Below, piece by piece: positions 25,907-33,801 of a stretch of 49,593 nucleotides of DNA. Within the stretch, counting starts at the first letter, position 1, and each line of letters begins with the position of its first letter. Origin of the DNA: an uncultured Oscillospiraceae bacterium (GTDB lineage Bacteria > Bacillota > Clostridia > Oscillospirales > Ruminococcaceae). Below the pieces are notes generated by a model, which saw only the letters and a list, made by a program, of their open reading frames with translations, had not been told where the DNA came from and did no database searches. Position numbers and translations under genes: made by a program. The DNA lies in NCBI GenBank assembly GCA_902489475.1, contig CABUAH010000005.1, positions 1 to 49,593 on the forward strand, given 5' to 3'.

Positions 25907-27121
25907 ATGATTGATAAGTTTTTAGAAACCATTGTAGACTTGGCTAACGAATCGGGTATTTCGGGGTTCTTAGCTGATGGCGGATGGAAAAATCTTGTTA
26001 TGATAGGCATTTCGTTTATCTTTATGTATCTCGCAATCGGAAAAGGCTTTGAGCCGTTATTGCTTTTGCCTATTTCGTTTGGAATGCTTCTTACAAATCT
26101 CCCGTTTACGGAAATGTATCACCCCGAGCTGTTTAATATTTCGGGAGGTGCGACAATAGACTACGGCAAGGTTTTGCATGAAGGCGGTCTTTTGGATATT
26201 CTTTATATGGGCGTTAAGCTTCAAATTTATCCTCCGCTTATATTCCTCGGAATCGGTGCTATGACTGACTTTGCCCCGCTTATAGCTAATCCTAAGAGCT
26301 TTTTGCTCGGAGCGGCTGCACAGGGAGGAATCTTCTTTACATTTATCGGTGCTGCTTTGTTAGGCTTTAATGCAGCTGAAGCAGGTTCTATAGCTATAAT
26401 CGGAGGTGCAGACGGTCCTACAGCTATTTATGTTTCGTCTAAGCTGCTATCGGGTGCAAATGCAAGCGGATCTATTGATACGGGAACAATTGCATTGGCT
26501 GCATACACATATATGGCATTAGTTCCGATTATTCAGCCGCCTATTATGAAAGCACTTACAACTAAAAAAGAACGTCAGGTTAAAATGGGACAGCTTCGTC
26601 CTGTTTCAAAAACAGAAAAGGTTATTTTCCCTATAGCCGTTACAATAGTTATTGCGCTTTTGGTTCCGTCGGCAGCTCCTTTAGTAGGAATGCTAATGCT
26701 CGGAAACCTTTTGAAGGAAAGCGGAGTTTGCGATAGGCTTGTAAAGACAGCTCAAAACGAGCTTATGAATATAATTACTATTTTCTTGGGAATTTCAGTT
26801 GGTGCAACAACAACTGCTGATAAGATAATGAATACAAAATTCTTGGGAGTAATTATTCTCGGTGTATTGGCATTTTGCCTTGGAACTGCATCAGGAGTTT
26901 TGTTTGGAAAAATCATGTATATTGTTACAAAGGGTAAGGTTAATCCGCTTATCGGTTCTGCGGGAGTTTCAGCTGTTCCTATGGCAGCCAGAGTTTCTCA
27001 GAAGGTTGGTCAACAGGAAAACCCGACAAACTACTTGCTTATGCACGCTATGGGACCGAACGTTGCCGGAGTTATCGGTTCAGCGGTTGCAGCAGGAGTG
27101 CTTTTGAGCATTTGTATGTAA
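25907..27121 (+). CDS. Sodium ion-translocating decarboxylase beta subunit (OadB/GcdB type)
   Basis: A 404-residue membrane protein that couples decarboxylation of a biotin-carried carboxyl group to Na+ export. Hydrophobic segments run throughout; the conserved IIGGADGPTAIYVSSKL holds the Na+/proton-binding aspartate, and GVSAVPMAARVSQ and NYLLMHAMGPNVAGVIGSAVAAGVLL are family motifs. The N-terminal helix MIDKFLETIVDL and short GFLADGG fit. It lies 22 nt after the gamma gene. The alpha (carboxyltransferase) and biotin carrier subunits are absent from the window, so whether the substrate is oxaloacetate, glutaconyl-CoA or methylmalonyl-CoA cannot be decided. Confidence 0.93.
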   Translation: MIDKFLETIVDLANESGISGFLADGGWKNLVMIGISFIFMYLAIGKGFEPLLLLPISFGMLLTNLPFTEMYHPELFNISGGATIDYGKVLHEGGLLDILYMGVKLQIYPPLIFLGIGAMTDFAPLIANPKSFLLGAAAQGGIFFTFIGAALLGFNAAEAGSIAIIGGADGPTAIYVSSKLLSGANASGSIDTGTIALAAYTYMALVPIIQPPIMKALTTKKERQVKMGQLRPVSKTEKVIFPIAVTIVIALLVPSAAPLVGMLMLGNLLKESGVCDRLVKTAQNELMNIITIFLGISVGATTTADKIMNTKFLGVIILGVLAFCLGTASGVLFGKIMYIVTKGKVNPLIGSAGVSAVPMAARVSQKVGQQENPTNYLLMHAMGPNVAGVIGSAVAAGVLLSICM

Positions 27122-27142
27122 ATAAATTAATTGATAAAACGC

Positions 27143-27168
27143 ACACCGGTCGATTACTCGGCCGGTGT
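27143..27168 (+). terminator. GC-rich hairpin after the beta subunit gene
   Basis: ACACCGGTCGA/TCGGCCGGTGT (27143-27153 with 27158-27168, one G-T pair) with a 4-nt loop. The following bases are T-rich but broken by G residues, so it may terminate weakly or stabilise the 3' end. Confidence 0.6.
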
Positions 27169-27203
27169 TGTTGTACATAATATTTTTAACTGTGAGGGTA
27201 AAT

Positions 27204-27791
27204 ATGGCAAACAATAATTTTTTTGCAATTATATCGAGAATGAAATATATAAACAGATGGAGTCTTATGAGAAACACCATTTCAGAGAATCTTTCTGAAC
27301 ATAGTCTTGAAGTTGCGTTTATAGCACATCTTTTATGTGTTATAAGAAATAAGAGATTTGGTGGAAATGTGAATGCAGAACGTGCTGCGCTTATTGCAAT
27401 GTATCATGACACCACTGAAATAATTACAGGTGATTTACCGACGCCTGTGAAATATTATAACAAGGACATTCGTGATATATATGCAAGCGTTGAAAAGAAT
27501 GCACAAAGCAAGCTCCTTTCGCAGCTCCCCGATGATTTAAAAGGTGAGTATGAGCTGATTATTTCAGGTGGAGATGACGAGGAAATCAAAAAACTTGTTA
27601 AAGCTGCCGATAAAATTTCAGCTCTTATAAAATGTATTGAGGAAAGACGAATGGGAAACAAGGATTTCTTACAGGCAGAGGAAGCAACACTAAAATGTAT
27701 TAAAGCGATGAACATTAAAGAAGCAGATGTTTTCCTTGACGAGTTTATTGCCGGCTATGGGTTAACTCTCGATGAACTTACAAAAGAATGA
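27204..27791 (+). CDS. HD-domain 5'-deoxynucleotidase (YfbR-like)
   Basis: A 195-residue HD-domain metal phosphohydrolase of the YfbR type, which removes the 5' phosphate from deoxynucleoside monophosphates. The motif order is visible: MKYINRWSLMRN, SENLSEHSLEVA (first His), MYHDTTEIITGDLPTPVKY (HD pair and substrate loop), and KAADKISALIKCIEE (late Asp). The frame is open further upstream to 27165, but ATG 27204 with GAGGG at 27194-27198 gives the conserved N-terminus MANNNFFAII. It follows the decarboxylase genes after a hairpin and ends in a strong terminator. Confidence 0.9.
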   Translation: MANNNFFAIISRMKYINRWSLMRNTISENLSEHSLEVAFIAHLLCVIRNKRFGGNVNAERAALIAMYHDTTEIITGDLPTPVKYYNKDIRDIYASVEKNAQSKLLSQLPDDLKGEYELIISGGDDEEIKKLVKAADKISALIKCIEERRMGNKDFLQAEEATLKCIKAMNIKEADVFLDEFIAGYGLTLDELTKE

Positions 27792-27837
27792 TAAGTAAAT
27801 AACAGAGATATAGAAAAGCCTTGTTATAAGTCAAATA

Positions 27838-27874
27838 GAGGGGACGCTTTCACTTGCAAAGCGTCCCCTCTTTT
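27838..27874 (+). terminator. Strong terminator after the YfbR-like gene
   Basis: Perfect 13-bp stem GAGGGGACGCTTT/AAAGCGTCCCCTC (27838-27850 with 27858-27870), 7-nt loop, then TTTT. Its T run is also the left arm of the next perfect hairpin, so the two structures compete. Confidence 0.85.
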
Positions 27875-27998
27875 AAAACAGTCCACCGGACTGTTTTAAA
27901 ATTCACCCCTTGAAAAGCGCTTGCGAAAAAGAATTTCGCCGTCTGCGGACGGCGACCAAGGCACTGCCTTTGGACTGCCAAGCTTTTGAAAAAGCTTG
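27871..27998. repeat. Cluster of consecutive palindromes between converging genes
   Basis: Five hairpins in a row: TTTTAAAACAGTCC/GGACTGTTTTAAAA (27871-27884 with 27888-27901, perfect, 14 bp); GCGAAA/TTTCGC (27923-27928 with 27934-27939); CGCCGTC/GACGGCG (27937-27943 with 27948-27954, overlapping the former); CCAAGGC/GCC-T-TTGG (27956-27962 with 27966-27973); CAAGCTTT/AAAGCTTG (27979-27986 with 27991-27998). No coding potential is visible. It looks like a composite palindromic intergenic element; copies elsewhere in the genome cannot be checked here. Confidence 0.6.
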
Positions 27999-28031
27999 AC
28001 TAAAACTTTTATTCTTACTTTGTTGACAATT

Positions 28032-28056
28032 AAAAAGCCGCTCTTTGAGCGGCTTT
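28032..28056 (-). terminator. Terminator of the rex transcript
   Basis: On the minus strand AAAGCCGCTC/GAGCGGCTTT (28056-28047 with 28043-28034), 3-nt loop, followed by TTTTTAATTG. It begins 3 nt after the rex stop. Confidence 0.85.
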
Positions 28057-28058
28057 AA

Positions 28059-28688
28059 TTATTTGTTCTTAGTCATATATGCTAAAGTCATAAGACTGTC
28101 GCCGAGGTGTACATTTTCAACTACTATTCCGTCAAAATTGACATTTAAGTCAAAGTGGGAAAAGTTCCAAAACGAAGTAACTCCGTTTGAAATAAGTTTT
28201 TTTGCAACTTCGTATGCAGCTGATTTCGGAATACACAATACCGCAATGTCAGGCTTTTCTTTTTTACAAAACTCAGAAAGATAATCCATGTGAAAAACCT
28301 CGAGGTTTGATACTTTTTTTCCTACAATGCTTTTGCTTATGTCAAAAAGTCCTATCAAATCAAGTCCTCGCTTGGTAAAGTTTATCTGAGTTGCAAGTGC
28401 TTTTCCGATATTTCCGACACCGACTAAGATGGTTTTGAATTTCTTATCAACGCCTAAAATAGCACCGATTTCATTATATAGGTCCGCAACATTGTAACCA
28501 TAGCCCTGATGTCCGAAGCCGCCGAAGTTGTTAAGATCTTGTCTTATCTGCGAGGCGGTAAGCTTCATTTTGCCTGCTAATTCTTTAGACGAAATTCGTG
28601 TTTTTCCTTCATTGTTAAGCTCCTCAAGGTACGAATAGTATCTGGGAAGCCGTTTTATAACAGAACGTGAAATAGCTTCTTTTTTCAT
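28059..28688 (-). CDS. rex: Redox-sensing transcriptional repressor Rex
   Basis: Rex senses the NADH/NAD+ ratio and represses fermentation and respiration genes, leaving DNA when NADH rises. The 209-residue protein has the N-terminal winged helix (AISRSVIKRLPRYYSYLEEL, LTASQIRQDLNNFGGFGHQGYGY) and a Rossmann domain with VGVGNIGKAL and a C-terminal domain-swapped helix after VENVHLGDSL. It is the last gene of the reverse-strand cluster, 15 nt after icd. A Rex-like operator overlaps the promoter of the cluster's first gene (acn), suggesting autoregulation if the transcript continues through to rex. Confidence 0.96.
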   Translation of the reverse strand: MKKEAISRSVIKRLPRYYSYLEELNNEGKTRISSKELAGKMKLTASQIRQDLNNFGGFGHQGYGYNVADLYNEIGAILGVDKKFKTILVGVGNIGKALATQINFTKRGLDLIGLFDISKSIVGKKVSNLEVFHMDYLSEFCKKEKPDIAVLCIPKSAAYEVAKKLISNGVTSFWNFSHFDLNVNFDGIVVENVHLGDSLMTLAYMTKNK

Positions 28689-28703
28689 TGCTTCGCCTTT
28701 GGC

Positions 28704-29924
28704 TTATTCCGCCATAAGCTTGTCAAGGCGAATTCCGATTTCTTTTAAGAATGTTTCTGAGTCAACCTTTTTCTTGTTTTCGAGACTCGAAAGGAGATAA
28801 AGGTCACCAGTCATAACGCCTTCTTCAATCGTTTGAATGGTTGCTTTTTCAAGCTTGTCAGCGTAGAGGGTAAGCTCATCAAGACCGTCAAGCTCTCCTC
28901 TTTTCCTAAGTGCTCCGCTCCAAGCAAAAATAGTGGCAACAGAGTTTGTTGAAGTTTCTTCGCCTTTGAGGTATTTGTAATAATGGCGCTGAACTGTACC
29001 GTGAGCAGCCTCGTATTCATAAATTCCGTCAGGAGAAACCAAAACAGAAGTCATCATAGCAAGCGAGCCGTATGCCGTTGAAACCATGTCGCTCATAACA
29101 TCGCCGTCATAGTTCTTGCAAGCCCAAATGTATCCGCCGTTTGATCTGATAACTCTTGCAACAGCATCATCGATCAAAGTGTAGAAGTATTCAATTCCGA
29201 GAGCTTCGTATCTATCCTTGTATTCGTTGTCGTAAATTTCCTGGAAAATATCCTTAAATCTGTGGTCGTATTTTTTGGAAATCGTATCTTTTGTTGCAAA
29301 CCAAACGTCCTGCTTTAAATCAAGTCCGTAGTTAAGACAAGCTCTTGCAAAGCCTGCAATGCTGTTGTCCTTGTTGTGAAGTCCCTGAATGATACCGTCA
29401 GAATCGGAGAAGTTATAAATTTCCTGTCTTGTTTCATTTCCGTTCTTATCGGTTACAACGATTTCCGCTTTATCACCCTTGCTGACTCTCATTTCAGAGT
29501 TTTTGTAAACATCACCGTATGCGTGACGAGCGATAGTAATAGGCTTTGTCCAAGTAGGAATGTAAGGAGAAATTCCCTTAACGATAATAGGTGTTCTGAA
29601 AACTGTTCCGTCTAAAATAGCACGAATAGTTCCATTAGGAGATTTCCACATTTCCTTTAAGTTGTATTCAGGCATTCTTGCTGCATTAGGAGTGATAGTT
29701 GCACATTTTACTGCAACACCGTATTTCTTTGTAGCTTCAGCTGAATCAAACGTAACTTTATCGTCAGTTTCATTTCGGTATGGAAGTCCCAAATCGTAAT
29801 ACTCGGTTTTTAAATCAACATAAGGTAAGATAAGAATATCCTTGATCCATTTCCAAAGGATTCTTGTCATTTCGTCCCCGTCCATTTCAACAAGGGGAGT
29901 GGTCATTTTAATTTTATCAGCCAT
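28704..29924 (-). CDS. icd: NADP-dependent isocitrate dehydrogenase (homodimeric, eukaryote-like type)
   Basis: This 406-residue enzyme converts isocitrate to 2-oxoglutarate with NADP+. Its sequence (TTPLVEMDGDEMTRILWKWI, PNGTIRAILDGTVFR, the RHAYGDVYK region, and YEAAHGTVQRHY) belongs to the subfamily shared with eukaryotic NADP-IDH, not the E. coli Icd type. Start ATG at 29924 has GGAGGA 6 nt upstream; an in-frame ATG at 29963 lies in the hairpin block and is not favoured. It sits in a cluster with aconitase and rex and would feed 2-oxoglutarate to glutamate synthesis. Confidence 0.95.
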   Translation of the reverse strand: MADKIKMTTPLVEMDGDEMTRILWKWIKDILILPYVDLKTEYYDLGLPYRNETDDKVTFDSAEATKKYGVAVKCATITPNAARMPEYNLKEMWKSPNGTIRAILDGTVFRTPIIVKGISPYIPTWTKPITIARHAYGDVYKNSEMRVSKGDKAEIVVTDKNGNETRQEIYNFSDSDGIIQGLHNKDNSIAGFARACLNYGLDLKQDVWFATKDTISKKYDHRFKDIFQEIYDNEYKDRYEALGIEYFYTLIDDAVARVIRSNGGYIWACKNYDGDVMSDMVSTAYGSLAMMTSVLVSPDGIYEYEAAHGTVQRHYYKYLKGEETSTNSVATIFAWSGALRKRGELDGLDELTLYADKLEKATIQTIEEGVMTGDLYLLSSLENKKKVDSETFLKEIGIRLDKLMAE

Positions 29925-29945
29925 AATTTTTCCTCCATTCAATAA

Positions 29946-30066
29946 GGGGCATCGCCCCGTCATTTAACAAGTGAACGAGGGGCGAAGCCCCTTAGGGTTT
30001 CAGTAGGGGATTTATGGCCCATACTGAAGGACGTAGATAACCGCCGCCTAAGAGGCGTGGGTTATC
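29946..30066. repeat. Block of four hairpins between the membrane-protein gene and icd
   Basis: GGGGC/GCCCC (29946-29950 with 29954-29958), AGGGGC/GCCCCT (29978-29983 with 29987-29992), TTCAGTA-GGG/CCC-TACTGAA (29999-30008 with 30018-30028), and GATAACC..CGCCT/AGGCG..GGTTATC (30036-30049 with 30053-30066). The first two can also pair with each other. The block fills the gap between two reverse-strand genes and is GC-richer than its surroundings. It could be a processing or partial termination site within the acn-rex transcript, or a dispersed repeat. Confidence 0.55.
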
Positions 30067-30075
30067 CGTTCACGG

Positions 30076-30753
30076 TTATTCTGTCCAGTACCAAAGTACA
30101 AAAATTTGCTTATTATTTTCGTCAACAGAAATTGCTCCGGGATTAAAAGTCTTTGAAGCGTTTTCACTGATATATTCTTGAAAACTGTCATATTGGTCAC
30201 TTTCAGCAAAATCAAGAGCAAAGCATATATCTCCGCTTTTTGTGTAATTCATTTTCTTGCCTGTCAAGTCACTTTTATAGCTTTCCAAGTCGATTGGCGA
30301 ACAGCTCTTAATGCTTTTGAAGCTGTCGCCGTTTACAAGCATTAAGTCAGCGCAAAGCTTGCCGCCTAATTTGTAAACGGTAATTCGGTGATCGTCATCA
30401 ACCTTGAAGGTGTATATTACATCGTTTTGCGATACACCGATTGCTTCTTGAACACTGTTGCTGAAGCCTATGTGATTTCTGAAAAATTTGATTACCGAAA
30501 ATACAACTAAAATAATAAGTATCAAAAGAAAGGCTAAAAGCAAAATCTTTTTTATATGAGCTTTCTTTTTACGTTTCAAAGCTTTTTTATGAGTGCCGGT
30601 GCCGTGTGTAGTTTGCACATTTCTGATAACAGTTTGAGGCTTTCGCACCTGTAAGGGGACACTTATCTCACGATATATCGGATTTCCGTGTGAGTCATAT
30701 CCGGCAATTTCACGTTTAATTACAGTTTTTGTATTTTGATTATTGTTTTCCAT
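30076..30753 (-). CDS. Membrane-anchored protein of unknown function between acn and icd
   Basis: A 225-residue protein that I do not recognise. Residues 1-70 are polar and basic, with an IAGYDSHGNPIYREI segment and a lysine-rich KKALKRKKKAHIKK just before a single membrane helix (about 71-92). The remainder is predicted extracellular: strands such as DVIYTFKVDDDHRITVYKLGG, and a C-terminal QIFVLWYWTE. The topology (basic cytoplasmic side, one helix, external domain) is clear; function is not. ATG 30753 lies 5 nt after the acn stop without a visible SD, so translation is probably coupled to acn. An in-frame upstream extension to 30840 overlaps acn and is unlikely. Confidence 0.75.
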   Translation of the reverse strand: MENNNQNTKTVIKREIAGYDSHGNPIYREISVPLQVRKPQTVIRNVQTTHGTGTHKKALKRKKKAHIKKILLLAFLLILIILVVFSVIKFFRNHIGFSNSVQEAIGVSQNDVIYTFKVDDDHRITVYKLGGKLCADLMLVNGDSFKSIKSCSPIDLESYKSDLTGKKMNYTKSGDICFALDFAESDQYDSFQEYISENASKTFNPGAISVDENNKQIFVLWYWTE

Positions 30754-30758
30754 AATAT

Positions 30759-32699
30759 TTATTTTGATAATGATTCTCTTGTATAATCGAGCAAACCGCC
30801 GGCTAAAATAATGTCCTTTGTTCTGCCGGAAAGCTCGCACAAGACAGGAATCTCAATGTTTTTGGATTTGTTTATAAGCTTAAGCTCGGTTTCGCCGTTT
30901 TCGATAGAAGCCCTAACATTTTCTAAAACGAGTTGGTCACCCTGACCGATCTTGTCATAATCAGCTTCGTTTACAAATGTAAGCGGCAAAATACCTGCAT
31001 TGATTAGATTTGCTCTGTGGATTCTTGCAAAGCTCTTAACCAAAACAGCCTTAACACCGAGGTAAAGCGGAGCAAGAGCTGCGTGTTCACGGGAAGATCC
31101 TTGTCCGTAGTTAGAACCGCCGACAATAATGCTCTTGCCGAGAGTTAGCGCTCTGTCAGGAAAGGCTTCGTCGCATACCGCAAAGCAATGCTTGGAAATT
31201 GCAGGAATATTTGATCTGAGCGGCAAAATTTTTGCTCCTGCCGGCATTATGTGGTCGGTTGTGATATTGTCGCCGACCTTAAGCGAGCAAGCTGCATCGA
31301 TCGTTTCAACAAGCGGTGAAGTCTGAGGGAAAGGCTTGATATTAGGACCTCTTAATACCTCAACGCTGTCCATTTCTTCAGCGGGAACAGGAGCGGCAAT
31401 CATGTTGTCATTGATTTCAAAAGCTTTAGGAAGCTTAAACTCAGGCATCTCTCCTAATGTTCTCGGATCCGTCAAAAATCCGTTAAGTGCAGAAACAGCA
31501 GCAAGCTCCGGAGAAACAAGATAAATCTGTCCGTCCTTTGTTCCGCTTCTTCCTTCAAAGTTTCTGTTAAATGTTCTAAGGGAAATACCGCCGGAATTAG
31601 GTGACTGTCCCATGCCTATACATGGTCCGCAAGCAGATTCCAAAATTCTTGCACCTGCGTCTATCATGTCTGCTAATGCTCCGTTTTTAGCAAGCATATT
31701 TAAAACTTGCTTTGAACCTGGTGCAATTGAGAGAGAAACATCAGGATGAACAGTTTTGCCTTTTAAAATATATGCTACTTTCATCATGTCTACAAATGAT
31801 GAGTTCGTGCATGATCCTATACAAACCTGATCTATCTTCATAGGACCGATCTCATCGACAGTTTTAACATTATCAGGGGAGTGAGGACAAGCTGCAAGCG
31901 GAACAAGCTCTGAAAGATTTATGTCGATAACCTCATCGTATTCTGCGTCAGCGTCAGCACAAAGCTCTGTCCATACTTCAGCTCTGTTTTGAGCTTTTAA
32001 AAACTCAAGTGTAGTTTCATCACTTGGAAATATAGAAGTTGTAGCGCCAAGCTCAGCACCCATGTTTGTGATTGTCGCACGCTCAGGGACAGAAAGCGTC
32101 TTAACTCCGTCACCTGTATATTCTATAACCTTACCAACGCCGCCCTTAACGGACATTTTTCTCAAAACCTCTAAGATTACATCTTTGGCAGCAACCCAAG
32201 GAGAGAGCTTTCCTGTGAGGTTTACTTTAACGATTTTTGGGTATGTAATATAATATGCGCCGCCTCCCATAGCAACAGCAACATCGAGTCCTCCCGCACC
32301 GATTGCGATCATTCCGATTCCGCCGCCGGTTGGAGTATGGCTGTCGGAGCCGATAAGCGTTTTTCCCGGAATGCCGAAACGCTCAAGATGAACCTGATGG
32401 CAGATTCCGTTACCCGGACGTGAAAAATAGATTCCGTGCTTTTTAGCAACCGATCCGATGAAACGGTGGTCGTCAGCGTTTTCAAAACCCGACTGTAAAG
32501 TGTTGTGGTCGATATAAGCGACACTCTTTTCTGTTTTAACTCTCGGAACACCCATAGCCTCGTACTCAAGATAAGCCATTGTACCCGTAGCGTCTTGAGT
32601 TAACGTCTGGTCAATTCTGATTCCGATTTCGGTTCCCTTTTTAAACTCACCGTCAACAAGGTGGTTTTTAAGAATTTTTTCAGTCAAAGTAAGTCCCAT
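30759..32699 (-). CDS. acn: Aconitate hydratase (short, ~650-residue type)
   Basis: Aconitase isomerises citrate to isocitrate through a [4Fe-4S] cluster. The 646-residue protein has cluster ligands in CIGSCTNSSF and the CGPCIGMG motif, plus GSDSHTPTGGGIG and the swivel-domain GSNYGQGSSREHAA. It is shorter than AcnA/AcnB and fits the compact aconitase family found in Clostridia and related anaerobes. ATG 32699 is chosen because AAAGGA (minus strand, 32713-32708) is 8 nt upstream; the frame is open further to 32726. It is the first gene of the reverse-strand cluster, with a promoter overlapped by a Rex-like site. Citrate synthase is not in the window. Confidence 0.94.
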   Translation of the reverse strand: MGLTLTEKILKNHLVDGEFKKGTEIGIRIDQTLTQDATGTMAYLEYEAMGVPRVKTEKSVAYIDHNTLQSGFENADDHRFIGSVAKKHGIYFSRPGNGICHQVHLERFGIPGKTLIGSDSHTPTGGGIGMIAIGAGGLDVAVAMGGGAYYITYPKIVKVNLTGKLSPWVAAKDVILEVLRKMSVKGGVGKVIEYTGDGVKTLSVPERATITNMGAELGATTSIFPSDETTLEFLKAQNRAEVWTELCADADAEYDEVIDINLSELVPLAACPHSPDNVKTVDEIGPMKIDQVCIGSCTNSSFVDMMKVAYILKGKTVHPDVSLSIAPGSKQVLNMLAKNGALADMIDAGARILESACGPCIGMGQSPNSGGISLRTFNRNFEGRSGTKDGQIYLVSPELAAVSALNGFLTDPRTLGEMPEFKLPKAFEINDNMIAAPVPAEEMDSVEVLRGPNIKPFPQTSPLVETIDAACSLKVGDNITTDHIMPAGAKILPLRSNIPAISKHCFAVCDEAFPDRALTLGKSIIVGGSNYGQGSSREHAALAPLYLGVKAVLVKSFARIHRANLINAGILPLTFVNEADYDKIGQGDQLVLENVRASIENGETELKLINKSKNIEIPVLCELSGRTKDIILAGGLLDYTRESLSK

Positions 32700-32746
32700 A
32701 AAATCAATCCTTTCATTTTCTGCCAAGCGGCTTTTCTTTAAATACT

Positions 32747-32786
32747 ATTTTATTATAAAAAGTGTGGTTTGTCAAGAATTTAACAT
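32747..32786 (-). promoter_or_regulatory. acn promoter with overlapping Rex-like operator
   Basis: On the minus strand, TTGACA (32775-32770) and TAAAAT (32752-32747) are spaced 17 nt. The -35 lies in an 18-bp near-palindrome, 32769-32786, plus strand TTGTCAAGAATTTAACAT. It matches the clostridial Rex consensus TTGTTAANNNNTTAACAA at all but two defined positions. Rex binding there would occlude RNA polymerase, and rex is the last gene of the same cluster. Confidence 0.7.
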
Positions 32787-32910
32787 TCTTCGTAGCAGTT
32801 TGTTTGTGCGAAGTAAAAAAAAGAAAATCAAAGGCTGATTTTAAATTATTTTTTAAGGTTGTAAACGGTTCGATTACACGTTCCGCCTTGTTTTTTTGAC
32901 ATTTTTTATA

Positions 32911-32938
32911 TTGACTTTAATAATATATATGGTATAAT
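32911..32938 (+). promoter_or_regulatory. Promoter of the tepA-ftsK-cmk-ispH operon
   Basis: TTGACT (32911-32916), 16 nt, TATAAT (32933-32938) with TGG before it (extended -10). A second possible -35, TTGACA at 32896-32901, pairs with a weak AATAAT at 32919-32924. The leader to tepA is about 140 nt; I see no known riboswitch or strong hairpin in it. The remaining DNA between this promoter and the acn promoter holds no gene that I can detect. Confidence 0.75.
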
Positions 32939-33086
32939 AAAACTGTATGTATTCTAAATATTGAATGTGATGCTGAATATGTTTTTTTAATTCGTTTATC
33001 TCAAAAGGAATATTTTTAATGCTGCTGCTAAATATATTTAATATTAGGAGAATAAGTCCTAAACTTTAAATAAAGGCGGCGGAAAA

Positions 33087-33800
33087 ATGAACTGCGATAA
33101 CGAGAATGAAAATCAAAAATCCGATAATCAGGAGGACGCTCAAAGCGAAAAGATTGAAAGCATAGAAAAGCTGGGACAGGTTGAGCTTAAAGGCGCAAAG
33201 CACTTGATTCATTGCCTTACAATTATAGGCGAGGTCGAGGGACATTATCTCTTGCCGCCTCAGAATAAGACTACCAAATATGAGCATATAATTCCTGCTC
33301 TTGTGGCAATAGAACAGGATGAAAGTATAAAAGGCGTTGTTATTATTTTAAATACAGTCGGCGGTGATGTTGAAGCAGGGCTGGCGATTGCAGAGCTTAT
33401 TGCAAGTATGAAAACGCCGAGCGTATCTATAGTTGTCGGCGGAGGTCATTCAATAGGTGTACCGCTTGCAGTTTGTGCTAAAAAATCTTTTATCGTACCG
33501 AGCGCTACAATGACAATTCACCCTGTAAGAATGAACGGGCTTGTTTTAGGTGTTCCTCAAACGCTTTCGTATTTTGACAAAATGCAAGAAAGAATAATAA
33601 GATTTGTCACTGATAATTCAAACATTTCGTCTGAGCGTTTCAGAGAGCTTATGATGAAAACCGGTGAGCTTATGATGGATGTCGGAACTTGTCTTGCAGG
33701 TGAAAGTGCGGTTAAAGAGGGCTTGATTGATAATCTCGGTGGTCTTTCCGATGCAATTGAGTGCTTGTACGAGCTTATTGAAAGCAATGAGGAGAAATGA
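33087..33800 (+). CDS. tepA: ClpP-class serine protease TepA
   Basis: TepA is a ClpP/SppA-fold protease; in Bacillus subtilis it enhances protein translocation and helps remove small proteins of the developing spore. The 237-residue product has a polar N-terminus (1-35, glutamate-rich), the ClpP oxyanion strand IKGVVIILNTVGGDVEAGLAIAE, the nucleophile S122 in GGGHSIGVPLA, and the catalytic H145 in TIHPVR. GGCGGCGG-like SD precedes the ATG. Gene order tepA-ylzJ then ftsK/spoIIIE is conserved in sporulating Firmicutes. Confidence 0.92.
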   Translation: MNCDNENENQKSDNQEDAQSEKIESIEKLGQVELKGAKHLIHCLTIIGEVEGHYLLPPQNKTTKYEHIIPALVAIEQDESIKGVVIILNTVGGDVEAGLAIAELIASMKTPSVSIVVGGGHSIGVPLAVCAKKSFIVPSATMTIHPVRMNGLVLGVPQTLSYFDKMQERIIRFVTDNSNISSERFRELMMKTGELMMDVGTCLAGESAVKEGLIDNLGGLSDAIECLYELIESNEEK

Positions 33801-33801
33801 T

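Noticed and set aside
27838..27998. Possible CRISPR array
   Set aside because: The units are individual palindromes of different sequence, not direct repeats with uniform spacers, and no cas gene is present.
28010..28030. Second Rex site near the rex terminator (TTGTTGACAATTAA)
   Set aside because: Only one half resembles the consensus, and it lies downstream of rex rather than at a promoter.
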